The notes under the pieces were generated by a model. That model had not been told where the DNA came from and did not search any database. It worked only from the letters and a program-made list of their open reading frames with translations. Both the position numbers and the translations under genes were made by a program. Below, in pieces: positions 1 to 12,362 of a stretch of DNA of 64,000 nt. The DNA comes from Delphinus delphis (taxonomy: Eukaryota; Chordata; Mammalia; Artiodactyla; Delphinidae), in the NCBI RefSeq assembly GCF_949987515.2, contig NC_082696.1:64488447-64552446 (forward strand), in the 5' to 3' direction. Each line of letters opens with the position of its first letter. Position 1 is the first letter of the stretch.

Positions 1-2484
1 GGCAATTTAAATCTTTAACTATGAAAAAAGGAATGAATGCCTTGTGATTTAAACAGACCTGAGAAATTTAATTAATGGAATATTTTCACTTTTAAGGTCA
101 AAAAGTTATGGCTTAAGTAGAGGAATAGATTTACCTGCGAACAGAAGAGACCATTTGCTCAGATGATCAAAAACACATACTTTTTCAGCCTTCTGCCTCA
201 CTTTGTGGATTGCAAGTGAAAGTTTCAATGTGGATGAGCTTGGAATGAGGAGAAATTATGATATTCTCCTCTGTATTATGATAGTGTTTCTGATGGCTGA
301 AAATGATGGCGGAGCTCCAATTTTTGAAATTGTTTCATTTAAAAACTAAGCATTGAATTTCCGCAGGGTGTTATAGAATTCTCAGCCTTCTTTGATTCAA
401 TTTAAAGGACACATTTATGGCGCTTAAATTGTTCCTGGCAATTCTATGCTCTGTAACATTTTAATCAAATGTACTTTATACCAAACTCTCCCACATAAAG
501 TGTAGATAAATATAAAAGTATATAATCATATTTTAATGAACTGTTTTTAGTTTTTGGTTGGTCCAACTGTGTGCCCTCTTAGCCAAAGGATAACTAAAAC
601 TATCATAAAAGTGAAATTTAAATTCTCAGCTGGTTGTGTCTCAAGTAAAATGACTACTTAGATCTAAAACAAAATAATAAAATAAATTAAGAGAGCATGG
701 AGCTCAGATCCTGAGGCTGGACTTTTTCCTTTTCTAATCAGATATAATGTGAGTTTAAAAAGGCATGATTTAGTTCATCAACTGCATTTGTTTGTCCTTT
801 TTGTTTCCTTTATGGGTATAAATGTAATAAAATCAAGCAGCCATGTCTCAATAAGTACAATTTAATGTTACATGGATTATTCTTGACCTGAGACTTGACT
901 TGTTTTGTTGATTAGGAAACCTAGCTCTTATTTTTTTGGTCACACTTTTTAGCATTTATAGAATAATTACAAAATACCTATGGGTGCCATTCCATTGGGT
1001 GATGAATGTGTTTCTACTTCATTCTACTTGTTAGGAGGTTTGGCTGAAAAAACATTCCTGGAAGTGTTTCATGATCTCCAAATTTAACACTGAGTGGTAT
1101 TTATAAAGGTTATCCTGGGGATATTTGGTTGCTCCTGTGTTGATTTCTGTTTCCTCTAGGATCTTGGAGGAAATCACCTCTTCCACTTGAGGGCCTTCAA
1201 AGGTCTTCACATCCAGCCCCAAAGTGCAGTGATTGGCAGGACCTCCAATTACCAGAGTTTCACTAGTCAGGTGAAGAGTTACCTTTTCTTATTACACTTT
1301 ATGAGCTGAGCGAATTAAGTTAAACCTGTACATCATTTTTTTTTCTTTCTGGAAATTAAAAAGATTTACACTCACTGTTTTGAAAAAGTACATTTTTGCT
1401 TGCAGCTGTCAAAACAAGCTGTCATTTCAATTATCTAGAGTGTCTATTAGTCAATTTTTAATAAAGTTTCAACTACTTTTTCCTGGTCTTTAATGAATGG
1501 CATCCCTCACACACCTTTTAAATATATGTTCTGTGGCCTCAATAGAATTCTGAAATGAGGTAGAAAATATTAAATAATTTAATCATAAAAAGCTTTATAT
1601 TTTCCATGTTGCCTAAAGCACACTCCTTTTCAGTAGTCTTATTTCCTTTAAAATTCCCCCTTCTTAGAAAGCAATAATGGCAGCCACAATAAAAGGTTGT
1701 ATTGTATCCATGAATTTGAGACAGTTATTCCTCGTTCAATGGAACAAAAAAGAACAGATAGATCATTTCATGGTTAGATCTCTGTGTGTCTATCTATGTT
1801 AATTGCTTTTCAATTTATTTTCAACGGTATGACTTTTTTCCAAACTGACTGTAAACTCTTAAAAAATAATAAATATGTATCATTCTTCCCTCTATTCCTC
1901 TCAATATTTCATAAATTATTATGTATATAACTTGTTTTAATTAAATTATTCATTAAAAGTGATTCAATAAATCCTCAAGTTCAGGTCCCCAGAGTCATCA
2001 AGTACATACAATTTCCACTACAGAGAGTAGGAAACTGAGTTCCAGTGCCCTAGACTACTTGATGGTAGGGAGATAACTAACTTCTCCTGATGGCCAGAGC
2101 ATTCATGCAAGGTCTTGCCCATTTCTGCATCTTGGCTCTCATTGCTACACTGTATTTATCCTAGAATGCTCACCTCTTCCTCCCTGTCTTCCTGTGAAAA
2201 CCATCCTTTACGAGCCCAGTTCATTTGTCCATGACTGCCGTGTAGATATCTCTAAGTCAGTAGTGGACACATTGAACTTGCCCTAATGGCGAAAAACTAC
2301 TGCTTTGTTCTCCCTTAGCGTTTCTGAACTCTTACCACATTTCACACTCTCCTTTTCCCTATCGTTCTTTTTGATACATCCTATCGTTGCCACTAGATAG
2401 TGAGCAAGCCTCTGGATGTTATAGACCAAATTTTGATCGTTTGGTATTCATCAGAGTAATTAGCATAGTTAGAGAGTATATTGT
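1..2484. other. AT-rich unique sequence, no gene recognised
   Basis: No repeat family, RNA gene or convincing exon was recognised. The only protein-like stretch is an approximately 80-codon open frame on the minus strand ending at 1031, discussed as a weak finding. The rest is AT-rich with stops in all frames. Confidence 0.5.
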
Positions 2485-2745
2485 ATTATGTAAGAATGTG
2501 GCTTCTCTAATCACATTGGCCTGGCTTGAATCCATTGGCAGAATATACTGTTTGTGAGATATTGCCCAGGTTATTTAATTTAACACCTATAGATCTTCAT
2601 TTTCTAAACTGTCAATTAGATGATAAGAGTACTCACCTTTAGATTTGTCATGAAGATTAATTACATGACGCATGTAAAACATTTAAAAGAGTGGCCACCA
2701 CCGATAAATGTTCAATAAATATTATTTATTATCTTTACAGTATTT
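2485..2745 (+). repeat. MIR SINE (ancient tRNA-derived)
   Basis: The order of blocks matches MIR in sense: a 'tggcttgaat' core, a region resembling the 'tgtgacc..ttgggcaagt' part (here 'gagatattgcccaggttatt'), then 'tcattttctaaactgtcaa', 'gatgataagagtactcacc' and a tail near 'gttcaataaatattattt'. Divergence is high, as expected for an element that predates placental radiation. Edges are approximate. Confidence 0.7.
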
Positions 2746-3889
2746 ATATGTTTCAGGAGTTTCGTATATCCCTTCAAGTATAATGTAAAGGCACATGTTT
2801 ATGAGCATTTGTTCCTAAGGAAATGGTTCCTAAGTATTTATCAGATTTTCAGAGTTACACATGGATTTAAAAATGGTTAAGAACTGATGTTATAAGTAGT
2901 GGTAATAGTCAAAACTAGGCAGAAAAATAACATTCTCAGACATTTGTCCATCGGGAACAGAGTATAGCTTCCAGGGCAGATGGGAAGGTCGTGGCTGCTT
3001 GGTTGAAGGCGAGAAAAAGAGACAAAGGATATTCTGGGCCTCATCCATCTATTCACTATCCGCCAGGAGCTAAATTATCGGATCCAATTCTGATCATTCA
3101 CTGAGATTGATACATGGTGCTTCTCCCGCCTAATACCCACGGTGCGTGCCCTACATCCATTCCACTACCATTCCAAATGACCGCCTTATTTGGGGGCGAA
3201 GCATTGCTTCTTTTCCATTAAGCACTCTGTTGGGGCTTGTAATCAAGGTAACCCTCTCTTTTTTTAAATTAAGGGGCAGATGTTTGATTTTCATAGCTTT
3301 TTATAAATTCTCTTTTTCAAATGGACTCTGATAAATTTGACCAGTATGTAGAAAGATCTGAAGATGTTGGGATTTTCTATAGCATCACTGACATCCCAAA
3401 GGCAGCCAGGAGTAGGTTAGATGATTACAAATGAAGATTATAAGGATAAGTGAGCTGGGGTTCAGGGATGGGCTCCATGTACACAGGAGACTGGAATATG
3501 AACAGCAGATGAAAACAGGCCCCGTTATCAGAGGAAAGTTAACATTGCAAATATGAAGAGAATGTTATGGCTCAGTGACTGCAGAGATACCTAGAGTTTT
3601 TCCCTTGATGTTCTAAAGACCAGCCTTACAGTAATAAGGATAACTCCAGACAACGATTTTCTTCACCACCACCACCATCAACCTCCTGATTACGGGCTAA
3701 TTGGTTAGAATTAGTCCAGAACTAGAGTGATGCCAAAACTAGAGATTCAATATATCAGTAACTCCAGGTAACCTAGCTGGAGATACAAAGAACGAGGAAA
3801 GAGGAAATCCATTACAAATGACTGGCAAGGTACCTGCTTCTTATGCACCACTTTATAAAGCTTGTAACATCAAGCTCTAAACCGGCTTG
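2746..3889. other. Unique sequence, no gene recognised
   Basis: No repeat or coding signal was recognised. The stretch at about 2950-3240 is less AT-rich than its surroundings and contains a few CpGs, but it lacks a long open frame and I could not assign it to any family. Confidence 0.45.
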
Positions 3890-3981
3890 TAAGTAGCACT
3901 GCAGTATCTCACACCTGCCTTGTATGTAGTGGGTGCTCTTGTGTGAACTGAGCGAGTGAGTGAATGAGTAAATGAATGCAT
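3890..3981 (+). repeat. L2 LINE 3' tail fragment
   Basis: A decayed 'tagtaggtgctcaataaat...ttgaatgaatgaatga' ending is visible: 'tagtgggtgctcttgtgtga' followed by 'gagtgagtgaatgagtaaat'. The short terminal tetranucleotide run is what L2 elements end with. Only the last ~90 bp are recognisable. Confidence 0.45.
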
Positions 3982-4834
3982 CCTTTTCCCTTGCATTTTC
4001 TTTGGTAACAGCAGTGTAGGATAGATATCCTGAGATGCCGAACTGTCATTTATTATTTTTGAGTGTAATTTTGAGTTTGAGTGGCATTTTGCCAGATAAA
4101 GGAGAACACTTGCAATTGATTAACCATCTGTGCATTCACTGCGGGATTTACTCTGTGTAAACACACAGCCTTCAACAACTAAAAGTGGGTAAGACCATGC
4201 CCTCCTCTTCCATTTCCGCCACTGGTTACTGGTCCTGGAAATTGCTAACCTGACATTGAAATATGAGCAATGGACCCTCTAAAATCACCTCAAAGGGAGA
4301 TGGAGTATCAAAACATCATTTTATTCATGAGCTAAGCTTCCAATTATTTCCATGGTGCTGACTTCTTAAATGACTTGCAAGAGTTGAAATCTTTGGATTC
4401 GTTAGCAAACTTGTGGCAATCTACAACTTTCTTGAAATTGTTTAAAAGAACTTAAAGAATTATATGACTTCTTGAGTCCTTTTGTTCCATTTTAACCAAT
4501 AATTTTTCCCTGACTTTAAATCACGAGTTATGCTAATTGTATTCTTTGTCGATCTGTCTTAGACATATGATTGTACGGCAGTGAGAAGGGGCTTAGCCCA
4601 TTCATTTTATTCTTTTTCTAAAAATTTATTTTGGAAAAATCCATAAATCCTATGTCAGCATAACAGCTACAAAGCAAAATATTTAAAAATGAAACTTTTA
4701 ACGTCTTGATTACATCAAAGATCCAAGACAAAAGATGCCACATTCTAATCTGAGGTGTGAGATACTATGCAGGATGCAAAAAATAAGAAATCAGAATACC
4801 AATGAGGTATGTAGTTGTGTAATTTTCTTTGCAT
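3982..4834. other. Unique AT-rich sequence
   Basis: No repeat, exon or RNA gene recognised. Confidence 0.45.
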
Positions 4835-5430
4835 ATGATGTCTTTATCTGGTTTTGATAAAAGGTAATACTGGCCTCATAGAATGGGTTGGCTTTTTTGT
4901 TTGTTTGTTTTTTGCAGTACGCGGTCCTCTCACTGTTGTGGCCTCTCCCGTTGCGGAGCACAGGCTCCGGACGCGCAGGCTCAGCGGCCATGGCTCACCG
5001 GCCCAGCCGCTCCGCGACATATGGGATCTTCCTGGACCGGGGCACGAACCTGCGTCCCCTGCATCGGCAGGCGGACTCTCAACCACTGCGCCACCAGGGA
5101 AGCCCGGGTTTTTGGAGTTTTTTTAATTTTAATTTTTCTCGAAGAGTTTGTGAAGGATTGTTGTGAAATCCTTAAATATTTGTAGATTTCACCAGTCAAG
5201 TTTTCTTTATAAGAAGTTTTGTAAATGACTAATTTAATCTTTTGACTTGTTAGAGATTTATTCAGAATTCCTATTTCCGTATTCTCTCCTTTTACTTTTT
5301 TTTTTTTTTTTTTTTTTTTAGGTGTGTCACCTATAGACAGCAGCTAGCTGGATTTTTCAAATCTACTCAGATTTTCTGCAATTTAACTTTTAATAGGCTC
5401 TTTAATCCATTAATATTTTATTAATAATAA
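4835..5430 (-). repeat. Old L1 LINE fragment (ORF2 region), split by a SINE
   Basis: The flanks of the SINE at 4893-5105 read as one antisense L1 ORF2 segment. On the left is 'tttatctggttttgataaaa' and 'ctggcctcatagaatgggtt'. On the right are 'gaagagtttgtgaaggattg', 'tagatttcaccagtcaag' and 'ctctttaatccattaatatt', in the order seen in antisense L1 ORF2. No frame is open, so this is a fossil. The SINE insertion is younger. A run of about 20 T at 5299-5320 lies inside it. Confidence 0.75.
4893..5105 (-). repeat. CHR-type cetacean SINE (tRNA-derived)
   Basis: Read on the minus strand it begins GGGCTTCCCTGG at 5105, has the tRNA-like A-box region (TGGCGCAGTGG) and B-box (GGTTCGTGCCC), then the 'gccacaacagtgaga' body and a tail (poly-T interrupted by G on the plus strand). 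It is close to full length. It sits inside an older L1 fragment. Its target-site duplication is unclear because the flanks are low in complexity. Open frames of 90-100 codons across it are simply SINE sequence read in several frames. Confidence 0.93.
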
Positions 5431-5436
5431 TATTCA

Positions 5437-5470
5437 GGGCTTCCCTGGTGGCGCAGTGGTTGCGCAGTGG
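5437..5470 (+). repeat. 3'-truncated CHR SINE stub
   Basis: Only the first ~25 bases of the SINE head are present (GGGCTTCCCTGGTGGCGCAG). Within the stub, 'gcgcagtggtt' is duplicated in tandem with an 11-bp period (5451-5461 and 5462-5470). Body and poly-A tail are absent, the opposite of the usual 5' truncation. Confidence 0.75.
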
Positions 5471-5479
5471 TGACAATCA

Positions 5480-5900
5480 ACATTATAGCTCAATGTTCCA
5501 ACCAAATTACCTATTTCCTGCATCTAGGATGTGTCACATTCTCTCTTAACTCATGACCTTTGCCAATTGTCCTCATTCTACTCCACCTTTAGCTAGCCTA
5601 TTTTATCTAACTTAATCTTACTCCTCCTTTGAATCTCAATGTAGATGTTATTTTCTCTAGGAAGTTTTTCTGATTTTCTAGACATTTTCAGAGTCAGCAT
5701 TAGAGGCCCCTTCTAAGTGCACCTGTAACAACTTAAATTTCATTGTTACCCTTGTAAAACATACTATGAATAATGATTTTTCTCTCAAGCTTAAACTATA
5801 AGCTGCATGAGATAGAATAAGTCGGTCCAAGTCACTATGGTCATCAAAAGGCTTAGCACTTTTATAGGTACTCAAAAAATATTGGTTGAATAAATGGAAG
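5480..5900 (+). repeat. L2 LINE 3' region
   Basis: L2 sense order is visible. A C/T-rich stretch is followed by 'ctataagctgcatgagatag', then 'aaggcttagcacttttatag' and the tail 'ggttgaataaatgga'. These parallel the L2 consensus 'taagctcc.tgagggcagg', 'gcctggcacatagtaggtgc' and 'ttgaatgaatga'. Minus-strand open frames here are incidental. Confidence 0.6.
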
Positions 5901-6947
5901 AGGCAATAAATATTTCTTTCCATATTAAATACACTTTGGATTTCAACATTATGTGCTCCAATCAGCATAGTAATGTGAAGAATCATAAACTATAAAATTA
6001 ATAATTCTATTGAGGTTAATTGCAATTATTTGAATTTTGGACTTTTTGAAGTAGCCTCTTTTGAACATGTTATTTATTTCCCCCCTTCTTAACATACCCA
6101 TCATAAGAGTTGAATTTGTTTATATCACAGGTCTCTGTGACTCAGTTATGATGTTACAAGTCTAATAATATAATTAAATTTGGTTAGTTTGTATATCACA
6201 CTTATGTTATTTTGTTATCAAAGGAAGAAAAATTTTTGTTTTAGGGAAAATTTTCTGCTTGACAAATTTCTTCCCAGAAGCTTCTTTTGGGAAGAAGAAA
6301 CTCATTAGATGGTTTGCTAAATATTTTCACTCCATTTAGGAATTTAAATTGGGACGAATTATTTGAAGCTATTGTAAGACAGTTGATTTTTAGTTGACTA
6401 ATTGCTACTAACACTCTCAAGTCAGTTCCTTTGTTCCCTTTGAGGATATAAGAAGTTTGTTTTCTTTCCCTCTCAGTTAAAGACATTATCCTATTCCCAC
6501 ATCTACTCAGACACTGGAGGTATCATTCTGTATTCCCCCAATTTCCTTAATCCAAACATTCTCCTCAACCCCAAGTACCCCCTATCCTAAACCTAAGATA
6601 TGTCCTAAATCAGTTATTTTTCTTCCAAGCTACAGATGCATGTCAGTTTCCTGTCATGTCTTGTTTGGACTCATGCAAAATTCAGGTAACTGATTTCTTT
6701 ATTTCTGTTCTCACCCTGACCCAAGTCATGTTTTTATCACTAAATTTCAAAACAACAAATACTGTGATCCACCTTCCCTTCCCACAACACATTTTTTAAA
6801 CCTGTGAATAATTCCACATAATCCCTTGTCAGAAGCTGGCAGACTATATATCCAATGGAAATATAACATGATACATGAATTCAAGACACACATGTAATTT
6901 TAAACTTTCCAGTAATTACATTAAAAACAGTGTATTTATGTGTAAAA
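5901..6947. other. AT-rich unique sequence
   Basis: No repeat family or exon recognised. The 81-codon minus-strand frame at 6241-6486 has no familiar motif and is within chance expectation. Confidence 0.45.
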
Positions 6948-7152
6948 TAGATAGCTAATGGGAACCTGTGGTATAGCACAGGGAGCTCAGCTCGGTGCTC
7001 TGTGACGACCTAGATGGGCGGGATCGGGGGGGATGGGAAGGAGGTCCAATAAGGAGGGGATATATATATATACATATAGCTGATTCACTTCGTTGTACAG
7101 CAGAAACTAACACAACACTGTAAAGCAATTATACTCCAATTAAAAAAACCCA
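6948..7152 (+). mobile_element. L1 LINE 3' end (cetartiodactyl type), 5'-truncated
   Basis: The segment runs through 'gtatagcacagggagctcag', 'ctgattcacttcgttgtaca', 'gcagaaactaacacaacact' and 'gcaattatactccaattaaa', the standard end of the artiodactyl/cetacean L1 3' UTR, and then an A-rich tail. Only the last ~200 bp are present, so it carries no ORF. Target duplications are not obvious. Confidence 0.88.
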
Positions 7153-8689
7153 GTAAAACAATAGGTGTAATTAATTTTAATAATATATTTTATCTAAATA
7201 CATCCAAAATATTATTTTAATATAAACAATATTGAAAACTTATTAATGATTTATTTTACATTCTTTTTTCACACTAGATCTCTGAAATCTGGTGTATTTT
7301 ACACTTAACAGCGCATCTCATTTCCAATTATTCACATTGCTGCCTAAGTAAATACTAGCGATAAAAACAACTAGTGATTCTGTTACAACTTTGGGTTAGG
7401 ACAGCTGAGATCCAGGCTGAGTTCAACAAGGACAAATTTTCCAAGGCAAATGAGTCCTAGCAACGCCTGGCAGCCCTGTAACCTCAAACTTTTAAAAGTA
7501 GCAATGGATGAACAAAACATTTTTGTGGGACTCTTGAAATGGTCTGTATGTATAAGAGGAAAAAGTGGACCACTTCTCCTGAACCGAGTTGAGATCTGGG
7601 AAAGATAGTCAGTTGTGATCATTGCTTGATTTGGGTCCTCTCTTGTGTATTTGCCAGGACTTAAAAGCAACAATGTAAGCCTGTAGCTTTTTCTCCCTTT
7701 TGGGTAACGATTTGGGTAGCCATTTTAACTTTCTCCATTTTAACTTGGGATTAGAACTTGAGGTCTTTCTAGTAAAGGATTGCTCCCCAAACTACACTGT
7801 ACAGATATATTTCTACATTGAAGAGTCATGGCACAGGTTACTGGCAAAATCAGGAAATAATTTTTCAAGGTGAGAAAAATGTCCTTGACTAGCAGAGAAC
7901 AGGAGTAGAGCTCAGATTTTCTTGTATCAAGGAGACATCAAGAAGCAGAGAGCACAGAACACTTAGTGCCCATCAGTGTGGTATTTCAACAGTGTCACTT
8001 TTGCTTCTTTTGGAAACATGGCTAAAGAAACCTTGGTGTATCTTTCACTTCAGAGCATAAGCAATTTCTGTGTTTTAATATTCTTCCTAATATATATGTA
8101 CCCTTCACTTAAATTCTTTAAGTTTATCCAGTAGATGCCACTTCTCTGCACCGAGAGCAGTAATCTACACATCTTGTCTCCCTCTCTCTTATGCCAACCA
8201 TCCTTGCACGAGGGAAATGGCAATGAACTGCTCCAGGGTTCACATTGTTGTCCACCTCCACTGGAGAGATTCGCTTGGATATTTCCTAGTTCTACATTCA
8301 CAAATCCCAGGAGGTGTTTTTGATCAGACCAGAGAGGTGAGGTCTGTAAAAGCATTGCAGCTTTCGGAGCGATGAGGCAACATTTTCTAACTTGAAGAAA
8401 GATGCTTTCTCATAAGAAAGGGATGGAAGTTAAACAGTGAAAAGACTCCATTTCCACAACAAGCAGAAAATCGCGATTTACTTCTGTCCCTATAGGCAGC
8501 TTAGATTGAGGCTGCCTCAATTGGCCCGGGGAAGCCCGTTCAGATCGGGACTCTCATGTTTCACAGGCACTTTAACATGCCATAGACTTTTCTCCTTCAA
8601 TATGCTCTTTTCTAGCAAGTGGCTCAACAGATGCGTCTTGTTCATGTCAGACTTTGAGCCTCATTCTATAGGTCTCCCTCTTTCATTCT
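7153..8689. other. Unique sequence, no gene recognised
   Basis: No repeat could be assigned. Frames at 7383-7673 (minus, 96 codons) and 8050-8355 (minus, 101 codons) show no recognisable domain, no splice context and overlapping alternative frames of similar length, so they look like chance. Confidence 0.45.
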
Positions 8690-9478
8690 CCTTATCGAAT
8701 GGGTCGTCAATCTCCTAACTTCTAACTTGTGAGGTTTCTTGACACCATCAGTCTCTTTCCCACTACCACCATTCTTGTCTAAGGTATCTTCTCTCTCTTA
8801 GGCTCTGCAATGCCTTCATGACCAGTCATCCAGCTCCCAGCCTTGATTTCCTATGACTCAGACTCCATACTACACCTTTAGGGATATTTTTAAAATGCAC
8901 ATCTGATCATTTTACTCCCCATTCGTTCAATGGCTTTCTATTGCTTACAAGGATTAAGATTTTAAGAATTAAGGATTTAAGGACTAACAGCTTTATTCCT
9001 AACAAGTTCTCAAGGTGTGTGACTGGACAGCTGCTCACCTATTTAGTCCCTTTCTCACTATTCTCCTTTTAAAAATATAGGCTTCAGTTAAATAGAATAT
9101 CTTTCAACTTATAAGTTTATACTCTCTTAAGTCAGGTTTTCTACATAATAGTATTTATGCCTGGATCACTCCCCAGAATTTCACTCCTATTTAGCGTTCT
9201 GTCTCAGTGTAGCCAGTCTTTCATCCAGGTACCCTTTACCCAGCCACCAAGATGAGGCTGGTTCACATGTTAAGTATTTCTAGCACGTACTGCATTTCTT
9301 CTTAGTTGTGCAGAACACGTGTAATGATTTGCTCCATATCTATAAATTCCATGAGGGCATGGACCACGTCGTTCCATCTCTGTACACTCAAAGCTTGACA
9401 CAAATGCCTGACCCATAGAAGGTGTTAATGAGCATTTGTGGCATAAATGCATGAATGGATGAATGAATGAACACACTG
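8690..9478 (+). repeat. L2 LINE, 3' half
   Basis: L2 consensus landmarks occur in order: 'aaaatgcacatctgatcatt', 'caatggctttctattgctta', then 'aattccatgagggcatggac', 'gacccatagaaggtg' and the end 'gaatggatgaatgaatgaac'. It is highly diverged but collinear over about 700 bp. Confidence 0.72.
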
Positions 9479-9524
9479 CTGTTATTTGCTGTTTGCGATT
9501 CTGTCACACATCACACCTCCTTTA

Positions 9525-9640
9525 ACAGCACGTCCCTGAAGTCTTTGTATCCCAGTGCCTAGTGTGGTGCAGTGTAGTGTGGTGACATGTTTATTGCAAG
9601 CCCTAAGCATGTGTTGATTGAAACATTAATGGAAGTGGAC
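9525..9640 (+). repeat. Second L2-like 3' tail
   Basis: 'tttgtatcccagtgcctagt' followed by 'aagcatgtgttgattgaaac' resembles the L2 ending ('tatccccagtgcctagcaca ... gtttgttgaa'). It is a short piece directly downstream of another L2 end. A small GTGGTG/GTAGTG repetition (9560-9590) lies inside it. Confidence 0.4.
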
Positions 9641-11059
9641 AATACCTTCCATACCAGACAATTTTAATCCATCCTATTTAATTCATTTTTCCTTTTTTTG
9701 AGGAGTTCTCCTTGTAAACATATCTCCTTGTAGATATTGAATTACTGGGTCACCCATCTTTCATTTATTAACATAAGATCAGATGACCAACTGATTGGTC
9801 TAACTGCCTCCCTCAAGTCCCTGAACACAATCTTTGAGTGAGCGTGTGAAGTAGCCAATAAGCATGGGCTGCTGAGTTCTGCTATAACTCTACAGTGTAC
9901 ACCTCATGACAGATTTTTCTAAACTAACAAGGAACCCAGACCCCATTTTTCCTTTTTTCTAATTTCTGTCACTTTGTTAATTGTTGCAAATAGCTGCCTA
10001 GCAAAGCTCTGCAAAGCTCAGCACTGTTTCCAGACTTAAATCTGACAGCCCAAAAGGCAAAGACATACCGCGAGGATATTGCCTTGATGAGTAACTCAAG
10101 CCCCTGCCCCTATATGGAATCATTGTAAAAACTCTACATTTAGGACCTAGATTACTTCTCTCTCCTTACAAAGGTCTACCATGTAGTTTTTCTCTTAACA
10201 TGTCTCCCATGCCTTTATTGAGAAGCTATATGTAATAGGTCAAAATGTGTTGGTCATTGGAATACAGTCAAAAAACAAGACATGTTTCATGTTGGATATA
10301 TTATTGACCTTTCTGGTAGCAGGATCACCATGAATCGACACACACTGTACACACACACCCCCACCCCCGGTTTCATTGTCATTGTCATGATCCACCCAGG
10401 TGGGCTCAAAAAACATTCTGAGTCATTCTGTGTACCACCAGACAATGGGCCAGACTCAGTGTTGGCGAAGAGGAGTGGTTAGAGTAAGGAAGGAGGCTAG
10501 ATCAACTGATGCTTCTGAAATACACTCTAGGATAGAAGAGGTACCCTGACGGATTAACTTTTTATCTACACCACAAAGTGCTCATGTTAACTTGACCATA
10601 GAAGTGAAAAGTAATAAATCATAGAAAATAAGCCATTCAAAGCATTATTTGTAATAAAAGTACATAAAATAAAGAATGAAAGGAAGGAACTATGGGTCAT
10701 ATAAATGATACTAAAGTGCACTAGCATTGTACTGTGTGAGTGACTGGAGTCATAAATCCTACAGAATCATACACACACACATTACAGAGTTGTTCTGTGT
10801 TCTTTGTTTACTATACTCTGTTCCTGTTTGCCCAACTGGTTTCTTTTCAGTCCTTGGTTGAACGTGGTTGAACTTAGCTTTCACAGCCTTGGTGGCCCTC
10901 TCTAATGCCTCATCACTGTTCGGCTTCCCAGATGTCCCAGAAGGACATACCTCATTCATTTGATCAGGTGCTTAAGGCCTTCTCTAAAAAAAAAAAAAAA
11001 AAAATTGTTTGTTGTTGCTCAATCATATCAACTGTTCCAGACAATCTCATAGTCAAAGT
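9641..11059. other. Unique sequence with a CA/CCCC-rich tract and poly-A
   Basis: A short CA-rich, C-rich tract lies at about 10341-10370 and a 20-base A run near 10987-11005. The sequence upstream of the A run could be an unrecognised retrocopy, but I found no matching direct repeats flanking it. Confidence 0.4.
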
Positions 11060-11079
11060 CTGCACAACTTTTTAGCATT

Positions 11080-11465
11080 ATATATTAGCTTAGGGCTACC
11101 ATGACAAAGTACCAGGAATCAGGTAGCTAAAAACAAATTTATTCTCACAATTCTGGTGACTAGAAGTCTGAAATCAAGGTGTGGTCAAAGTCATTCTCCC
11201 TTCGATGGCTCTAAGGAAGAATTCTTCCTTTCCTCTTCCAGCTTCTGATGGCCCCAGTGTAACTCCGGTCTCTACCTCTGTCTTCACATGGCCATCTGCT
11301 CCCCTTTATGGCTTAATATGACCCGAATCAAGTATGACTTCATCTTAGTTAATTGCATCTATAAAAGTTTTATTTCCAAATAAGGTCACATTCTGAGATT
11401 CTGGGTGGACATGAATTTTGAAGTGGGCACTATTCAACTCACTAACATGATATAAAGTTCCTATT
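11080..11465 (-). mobile_element. MaLR-type (MLT1/MST-like) solo LTR, antisense
   Basis: Read on the plus strand: 'agggctaccatgacaaagta', 'aaatttattctcacaattct', 'cttcacatggccatct', 'ccaaataaggtcacattctg', 'catgaattttgaagtg'. This is the antisense order of a common mammalian MaLR LTR whose sense strand ends with an AATAAA-containing segment. No internal retroviral region is attached. The family name is from memory, and the element class could differ. Confidence 0.5.
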
Positions 11466-12270
11466 ACAATCGAATCCTAGCCTGTCTACTTCTAGAATAT
11501 CCTTTCAGTAAATGTTGGTTGCCTTCAGTTAGTCTTCAAGAAAGGCAAAAAATGATTCAATGAAAGAAACCAACTAGTTCAGTGCTCATTTGCTGTTATA
11601 TAGTGCTTTTCTAGGAAAGATGCGTGCATTTGAAGTAAAACTCATCTTTATCTAGAAACAGCCAATGCAATTTTGGGGAGTTTGTTTTCCTAAGAATTTA
11701 TATTCCAAATAATCGCAATCTGTGGTCCTGCTAATGCCACCTCTGGTGTCTCCTTTGCGGGCACCATGCCTTACATCACATGGAGGACTTTTAGCACAAT
11801 TTTTATCTCCTAAATCAAAAAGCACATTAAGTTTCTGCTAAAGTTTGATATACAGTGAGAATAATACTTTATTTGAGAATATTCTGTTCAGTATGCAGTG
11901 GTTAACTGTTATTTTGAAAATTATATGTAAACTGAATGTGTGTAAGTTGGTTGGACAAAAATGCTAAATAGTGGCTTTCTATACGCCTAAAAAGTTCACG
12001 CAGAATCTGTATGAAATCCTCCCTGGTAGCCATATTTGCAAGTCAACCTGAGCCTCTTCTTGGGGTATTTCTTTCCATTATCCACATCTCTCTTGGAACT
12101 TCTCCAGTGCAGAATGTTCATCCAAAGCAACAATTCTTCTCTATGGACTGAATCCTGGTGCCTAAGCAGGATGTGGACTTTGTCTTCTGGGATGAGCCAC
12201 TAGCTGGTCCAACGCACTTAACTCCATGAGATCTTAAAACCATTCGAGCATGTTGCAAATTAGGACCAAA
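11466..12270. other. Unique sequence
   Basis: No repeat or coding signal recognised. Confidence 0.4.
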
Positions 12271-12274
12271 TCTA

Positions 12275-12362
12275 CCTTACTCACTGTTGTGTTTTCTATG
12301 CTTGCACAGTTGCCTAGCATGTAGTAGGGACTTCATAAATATTAGTTGAATAAATGAATTAA
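12275..12362 (+). repeat. L2 LINE 3' tail fragment
   Basis: 'gcctagcatgtagtagggac' followed by 'ataaatattagttgaataaa' and 'tgaatt' is the terminal segment of L2. Only the last ~90 bp are recognisable. Confidence 0.6.

Noticed and set aside
4893..5105. tRNA gene in the SINE heads
   Set aside because: A-box and B-box are present but no cloverleaf with an acceptor stem and anticodon loop can be drawn; these are SINE pol III promoters.
4854..5199. Overlapping 60-100-codon frames on both strands, also at 14872-15135, 28541-28887, 32016-32465, 32633-32962 and 36649-36920
   Set aside because: All lie in CHR SINEs; the same peptide phrases recur at each copy, so they are GC-rich repeat sequence without stops, not genes.
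10987..11005. 20-base A run as the tail of a retrocopy
   Set aside because: No matching direct repeats flank any plausible insert and no polyadenylation signal lies at the right distance.
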